This document shows positions 60,054 to 64,000 of a stretch of 64,000 nucleotides of DNA, one piece after another (the first letter of the stretch is position 1; every line of letters starts with the position of its first letter). Position numbers and translations under genes: made by a program. This DNA comes from Arachnia rubra (lineage in GTDB: Bacteria > Actinomycetota > Actinomycetes > Propionibacteriales > Propionibacteriaceae): positions 2,914,001-2,978,000 of the forward strand of contig NZ_AP024463.1 of assembly GCF_019973735.1 (NCBI RefSeq). Reading direction: 5' to 3'. Below the pieces are notes generated by a model. That model was not told the origin of the DNA. It saw only the letters and a list, made by a program, of their open reading frames with translations, and ran no database searches.

Positions 60054-62201
60054 ATGCCGACGATGCAGTTCCAAGAGCCAGCCAGAAAGATGCGCCGCCT
60101 GATGGGGTTCGGCGTCGGAATGGCTGCCGCCCTGCAGGGAATCACCCCCATCCAGGACATGCTGACCTCCGGCCTGCCCACCCTGGCATTCTTCGGGCTT
60201 GGCCTGATCGCGCTGGCGCATCTCATGGCCGCTTTCGGCGCCTTCCTCGACCTGCCCCTGGCCTGGCCGGTGGCCCTGGTCAACACCATCGGGTTCTGGC
60301 TGACGGGCGCGGGGATGTGGTCCAGCGAGGCCCCGGTGATGTGGCACAGCAATCTGTGGGTCTGGACGATCCTGATCTACCTGCTGCTGCGAAGACGCGA
60401 CGGGAACGGTCCCTGGATCTTCATGGCGTCCGGGGCCCTGGTGCCGATGATCACCCTGCTGCCACGACTCGACTGGCGGCAGCAGATCCTGGACATCAAC
60501 TTCACCCTGGTGGGGATCTGCATCATGACGCTGGCCTACAGCACCATGAAGGCACAACTGCAGGACCTAGAGGACAGCGTCGCCGACGATGCCCGCCGCC
60601 GGAGCGTCGAGCATCGCGCCCGGCTGCTGGAGAGCACCCGGCGTGCGAATATCCGCCGCGTCCACGACACCCTGCTGCACCTGTTCCAGCAGGTCGCGAG
60701 CGGCCGCGGGGAGATCACCCGCGAGGAGGTGCTGCGGCTCGGCGAGGAGTCACGGGCGGGGCTCGGCACCTCCGACCTGGACCTGGAGGCGTCACCGCTG
60801 CTGACGGCGCTGGAGCAGGCCGTGACGGACGTCGGCTGCCCCGTCGCACTGCGCATCGAGGACGAGGCCAGCCTGCCTTCGAAGGTGACCCGGAACATCG
60901 CCGAGGCCACCCGGGAGGCGGTCCGCAACGTCGCCAAGCACGTGCCCGGCGGCACAGCCCAGGTGACGGCCCGTACCTCCAGCAACGGCTGCACGGTGGT
61001 GATCAGCGACTGGGGGCCCGGATTCGACCCCAGCGACGTGCCGCGCAGCCGCATGGGCATCAAGGAGGGCATCCACGGGCGCATGGCGGAGGTCGGCGGG
61101 CACGCCACCATCCACTCCGACATCGTCGGCGGCACCGCCGTCACCCTCACCTGGAACCCGATCCCGCACGCGGTGCGCATCGGCCCCTCGGGCAGGCGAT
61201 GGCTGTCGATGATCGCGCTGCCGAGCCTGTTCGGCACCGGGCTGCTGCTGACGTTGAAGGATCCCAGCCCGAATCCCGTCCTGGCCTGGACGCTCTTTCT
61301 CGCGACGGCGGCGGTGGTGCTGCTGACCAGTCATGTGCTGCGACGTCGCGGACTGCACATCCACGAGGCGATCCTGGCCAACGCCTGGGGCATCGGGCTG
61401 CTGGTGGCGAACTATGCCTGGCTGTCGCAGACCGCCGGCGGCCGCTACGAGCTATGGACCATCGGCCTGGCCAACGCGCTGATGATCATGACCATCCCAG
61501 GACGCCAGTGGCAGGAGGCGGCCAGCCTGGTGCTGGCGAACGTCACGGCGAGCGTCGCGGGGGCGGCGGGGCTGTTCGGCCGGGTTCCCGAGGGGACCAG
61601 CACCGGCACCTGGGGCGCCACCGTCATCACGGGCATCGTGACGCTGGTGCTGGCGGTGGGGGCCTCATCCATCGGCAAGAGCGCCCACCAGGCACAGGAG
61701 AAACGCACCGAGGAGCAGCTCGCGGAGCAGCTCCACAACGAGCGGGCAGCGGAGCAGCAGGCGTGGATCGCGGCGCTGGACCGGATCTGCGGCCCCCTGT
61801 TCACTGGCCTCTACACTGGCACCGTCGACCCAGCCGACCCCGCGGTGCGCGTGGAGGCCCGGCACGTGGAGTCGCGGCTGCGGGACGCCCTGCGGCTGTG
61901 GCCCGGCGGCATCCACCTGGCCACGGCCCTGGACCGGCTGCGCCGGTCCGGCTGGGGATGCCTGCTTGACGTCGAGCAGGTGGAGGCCTTCGAGGCGACA
62001 CGCTTCGCCGCTCTCCTGAACCAGCTCGACCCCGCGGTCAAGGGCCAGCATCTGACGATCACACGCCGAAAAGGAGTTCTCGTGGCCACTGTGGCTGAAC
62101 CAGGTTTATCAGAGACGCGACAGGCGGGCCTTGCAGGTGCCAGAATCTTGCTTACAGATCCGGATTTCACCCAGTTCAGTTGTGAGGAGGACCAGCCGTG
62201 A
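60054..62201 (+). CDS. NarL-type sensor histidine kinase with a second membrane module
   Basis: The 715-residue protein has five N-terminal membrane helices (about 15-160). A HisKA_3-like region follows with phosphoacceptor His near residue 204 (NIRRVHDTLLH), then an ATPase domain (ATREAVRNVAKH near 285, WGPGFDPS near 322, MGIKEGIHGRMAEVGG near 340). After residue 375 come a further five or six helices (about 380-545), a coiled coil and a final soluble domain of about 150 residues. The latter resembles a kinase-like module without ATP-binding motifs. The long second half is unusual. It overlaps the response regulator gene by 4 bases. Confidence 0.85.
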   Translation: MPTMQFQEPARKMRRLMGFGVGMAAALQGITPIQDMLTSGLPTLAFFGLGLIALAHLMAAFGAFLDLPLAWPVALVNTIGFWLTGAGMWSSEAPVMWHSNLWVWTILIYLLLRRRDGNGPWIFMASGALVPMITLLPRLDWRQQILDINFTLVGICIMTLAYSTMKAQLQDLEDSVADDARRRSVEHRARLLESTRRANIRRVHDTLLHLFQQVASGRGEITREEVLRLGEESRAGLGTSDLDLEASPLLTALEQAVTDVGCPVALRIEDEASLPSKVTRNIAEATREAVRNVAKHVPGGTAQVTARTSSNGCTVVISDWGPGFDPSDVPRSRMGIKEGIHGRMAEVGGHATIHSDIVGGTAVTLTWNPIPHAVRIGPSGRRWLSMIALPSLFGTGLLLTLKDPSPNPVLAWTLFLATAAVVLLTSHVLRRRGLHIHEAILANAWGIGLLVANYAWLSQTAGGRYELWTIGLANALMIMTIPGRQWQEAASLVLANVTASVAGAAGLFGRVPEGTSTGTWGATVITGIVTLVLAVGASSIGKSAHQAQEKRTEEQLAEQLHNERAAEQQAWIAALDRICGPLFTGLYTGTVDPADPAVRVEARHVESRLRDALRLWPGGIHLATALDRLRRSGWGCLLDVEQVEAFEATRFAALLNQLDPAVKGQHLTITRRKGVLVATVAEPGLSETRQAGLAGARILLTDPDFTQFSCEEDQP

Positions 62202-62857
62202 GCATAAAGGTGGCAGTCCTCGATGACCACGAATTCATCTGCCGCGCCATTTCGGCGCTCGGTCGCGACTACCCGGAGCTGGCGGTGGTGTACACCAGCA
62301 CCAGCCCCGAGGAGTTCCAGGCGTGGTGCCTCGAGAACCATCCCGATGTGGCCATGGTGGACCTGATGTTGCACGGCCAGTTGGCCGGGCACGAGACCAT
62401 CCGTGTACTCAGCCAGGCCAGCATCTCATGCCTGGCATTCACCGCCGACCACCGCCGCGTCCCGATCAGCCTGGCCATGCGGGCCGGGGCCCGGGGACTC
62501 GCGTTGAAGGACGAATCTCCCGACAAGCATTTCGAGACGCTGCGGGAGATCCACGAGACCGGCTGGTCGCCGTCCTCGGCGATGGCGGCCGCGCTCATCG
62601 AGGACGCCGCGGAGCTGCCGGCGCTGTCCGCCCATGAGCTGCGCTGCCTGCGGCTGGCGTCGGAGGGAGTCCCCATCAAGGCCATCGGCCGCCAGTTCAA
62701 CCCCGTCATCTCGCTCTCGACCGTCAAGACCTATCTGGCGCGGGCGTACGAGAAGTACGCGGCGGTCGGGCGTCCCGTCGGCAACACGACGGCCGCGGCG
62801 ACGCAGACCTGGGAGGACGGCTGGTTCGACCTCAACGGGACGAGCGAGTCGAGCTGA
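62198..62857 (+). CDS. NarL/FixJ-family response regulator
   Basis: The 219-residue protein has a receiver domain (AVLDDHE at 6-12, phospho-Asp55 in MVDLML, Lys in LALKDES near 104). A LuxR-type helix-turn-helix follows (LSAHELRCLRLASEGVPIKAIGRQFNPVISLSTVK-type, about 145-190). The recognition region has an insertion (QFNPVIS) compared with the usual IAxxLxxSxxTV pattern. It is coupled to the kinase. Confidence 0.9.
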   Translation: MSIKVAVLDDHEFICRAISALGRDYPELAVVYTSTSPEEFQAWCLENHPDVAMVDLMLHGQLAGHETIRVLSQASISCLAFTADHRRVPISLAMRAGARGLALKDESPDKHFETLREIHETGWSPSSAMAAALIEDAAELPALSAHELRCLRLASEGVPIKAIGRQFNPVISLSTVKTYLARAYEKYAAVGRPVGNTTAAATQTWEDGWFDLNGTSESS

Positions 62858-62908
62858 CACCCATCTGCCAGCGTTCCCGTCGGAGGCGCTCTCCCCTGGA
62901 AGCTGCAG

Positions 62909-62941
62909 ACCCCGGGCGACCCCCCTGGGTTTTCCCGGGGT
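62909..62941. terminator. Possible hairpin after the two-component operon
   Basis: ACCCCGGG (62909-62916) and CCCGGGGT (62934-62941) are complementary with a 17-nt loop, between the response regulator and lysC. No T-run follows, so it may be a weak terminator or part of the lysC leader. Confidence 0.4.
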
Positions 62942-62979
62942 AGCTCCGGTAACCTTCCCTCTCGGCAAGGAGGTTTTGC

Positions 62980-64000
62980 GTGGGACGCATTGTTCAGAAA
63001 TACGGTGGCTCGTCGGTCGCGGATGCCGAGTCCATCAAGCGCGTGGCCCGGCGGATCGCCCGGACGCGCGCGGAAGGGCACGACGTCATCATCGTCATCT
63101 CGGCGATGGGTGACACCACCGACGAGCTGATGGACCTCGCGCTGAAGGTCTCGCCGCAGCCGAAGTCCCGCGAGCTGGACATGCTGCTGACCACCGGGGA
63201 GCGCCAGTCGGCGGCGCTGCTGGCCATGGCGCTGTCCGACCTGGGCATCGACGCCGTCAGCTACACCGGCAGCCAGGCGGGCATCCTGACCACACCCACC
63301 CACGGCAACGCCCGCATCATCGACATCACCCCCGGCCGGGTGGTGCGCTCCATCGAGGAGGGCTCCGTCGTCATCGTCGCCGGCTTCCAGGGGGTGGCGC
63401 AGTCGACGAAGGACGTCACCACGCTGGGCCGCGGCGCCTCCGACACCACCGCCGTCGCCCTGGCCTCGGCGCTCGGGGCGGATCACTGCGAGATCTACAC
63501 CGACGTCGACGGCGTCTACACCGCCGACCCGCGGATCACGCCGAGCGCCCAGCGGATCGCAGAGATCGGCTACGAGGAGATGATGGAGCTGGCCGCGTCC
63601 GGAGCCAAGATCCTCCACCTGCGCTGCGTCGAGTATGCGCGCCGCGAGAACGTGAAGGTCCACGTCCGCTCGTCCTTCAGCGACAAGCCGGGCACCTGGC
63701 TCAAACCCCAGGAAGAGGTCAAGAAGGGAAAAAGCATGGAAGAAGCCATCATCACGGGCGTGGCCCATGACCGCAGTGAGGCGAAGATCACCATCATCGG
63801 CGTCCCCGACCAGGTGGGTGCGGCGGCCGCGATCTTCCAGGCCATCTCGGACGCCGACATCAACATCGACATGATCGTGCAGAACGTCTCGCGCCTGTCC
63901 GCGGTCAAGACCGACATCTCCTTCACCCTGCCCATGAGCGAAGGCCGCAAGGGCATCGAGGCGCTGGAGGCCATCAAGGAGAGGACCGGCTTCGACGAGG
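62980..64000 (+). CDS. lysC: Aspartokinase, runs off the window
   Basis: This enzyme phosphorylates aspartate, the first step to lysine, threonine and methionine. The GTG at 62980 has AAGGAGG 7 bases upstream. Visible are [11 protein letters not shown], the catalytic-domain motif [28 protein letters not shown] and the ACT regulatory region ([28 protein letters not shown]). An internal ATG at 63736 ([12 protein letters not shown], purine-rich GGGAAAAAGC before it) is where actinobacteria such as Corynebacterium start a separate beta subunit. The gene is open at the right edge. Confidence 0.96.
   Translation, partial: MGRIVQKYGGSSVADAESIKRVARRIARTRAEGHDVIIVISAMGDTTDELMDLALKVSPQPKSRELDMLLTTGERQSAALLAMALSDLGIDAVSYTGSQAGILTTPTHGNARIIDITPGRVVRSIEEGSVVIVAGFQGVAQSTKDVTTLGRGASDTTAVALASALGADHCEIYTDVDGVYTADPRITPSAQRIAEIGYEEMMELAASGAKILHLRCVEYARRENVKVHVRSSFSDKPGTWLKPQEEVKKGKSMEEAIITGVAHDRSEAKITIIGVPDQVGAAAAIFQAISDADINIDMIVQNVSRLSAVKTDISFTLPMSEGRKGIEALEAIKERTGFDE

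Noticed and set aside
59996..61969. 657-codon plus-strand frame overlapping the sensor kinase
   Set aside because: It is a GC-rich shadow frame full of Arg, Gly and Pro. The kinase frame carries the motifs and couples to the response regulator.
1..64000. CRISPR arrays, rRNA or tRNA genes, phage structural genes
   Set aside because: No regularly spaced repeats, no cloverleaf-like or rRNA segments and no phage proteins were seen on either strand.

Overview
The window is a high-GC actinobacterial chromosome segment. Gene content (ileS, lysC, yaaA, TipA-type regulator, Gfo/Idh/MocA oxidoreductase) and an actinobacterial-type T-box point to a propionibacterium-like organism. A red-pigment cluster makes a red-pigmented oral Arachnia/Pseudopropionibacterium a natural guess, but that is inference, because no rRNA is present.

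Layout. (1) 1-3.6 kb: housekeeping ileS with terminator and T-box leader. (2) 3.7-29.0 kb: a nearly complete prodiginine (red-pigment) cluster. One long minus-strand operon runs redO-N-M-L/K-J-I-H-X-W-Y, an extra methyltransferase, a small membrane protein and a nitroreductase-fold enzyme. It is followed by a plus-strand PPTase/TetR/SDR unit and a SARP activator. The gene order matches the Streptomyces red cluster, with redK fused to redL, redG absent and redM frameshifted in a G8 tract. RedO/M/W make pyrrolyl-PCP. RedX/N and a PigM-like oxidase make the bipyrrole aldehyde, which RedI methylates. RedL/K makes the alkylpyrrole and RedH joins the two halves.

(3) 29.0-39.9 kb: an AT-rich island with a second RedH/PigC-like condensing enzyme, an aldehyde dehydrogenase, a class III aminotransferase, an SRPBCC protein, a membrane protein and a two-gene exporter. 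This looks like an acquired second branch that could use the same bipyrrole aldehyde. A probably truncated serine hydrolase marks its right edge.

(4) 40-45.5 kb: ordinary accessory genes (Ser-rich nonapeptide-repeat protein, DUF1648/GntR pair, VapBC, YaaA, flavodoxin-fold reductase). (5) 45.4-49.6 kb: an IS-scarred segment between 119-bp direct repeats. It carries a decayed IS3 element (itself hit by two small mobile repeats), an orphan lacticin-3147-alpha-like lantibiotic precursor cut off from its operon, and a DrrAB-type ABC transporter. (6) 49.6-53.1 kb: hypothetical genes and regulators. (7) 53.2-56.5 kb: a four-gene azoline-peptide (streptolysin-S-like) cluster whose Cys-rich core lies at the N-terminus of a four-helix membrane protein. 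(8) 56.5-64 kb: toxin-antitoxin and FtsX remnants, MalY-type lyase, Gfo/Idh/MocA enzyme, an unusual two-component system and the start of lysC.

Two dispersed repeat families stand out. One is a 70-84 bp element with TTATTCA/TGAATAA ends (at least 8 copies, two of them inside the IS3 remnant). The other is a 64-bp TGCTGGCC-rich palindromic repeat (2 copies).
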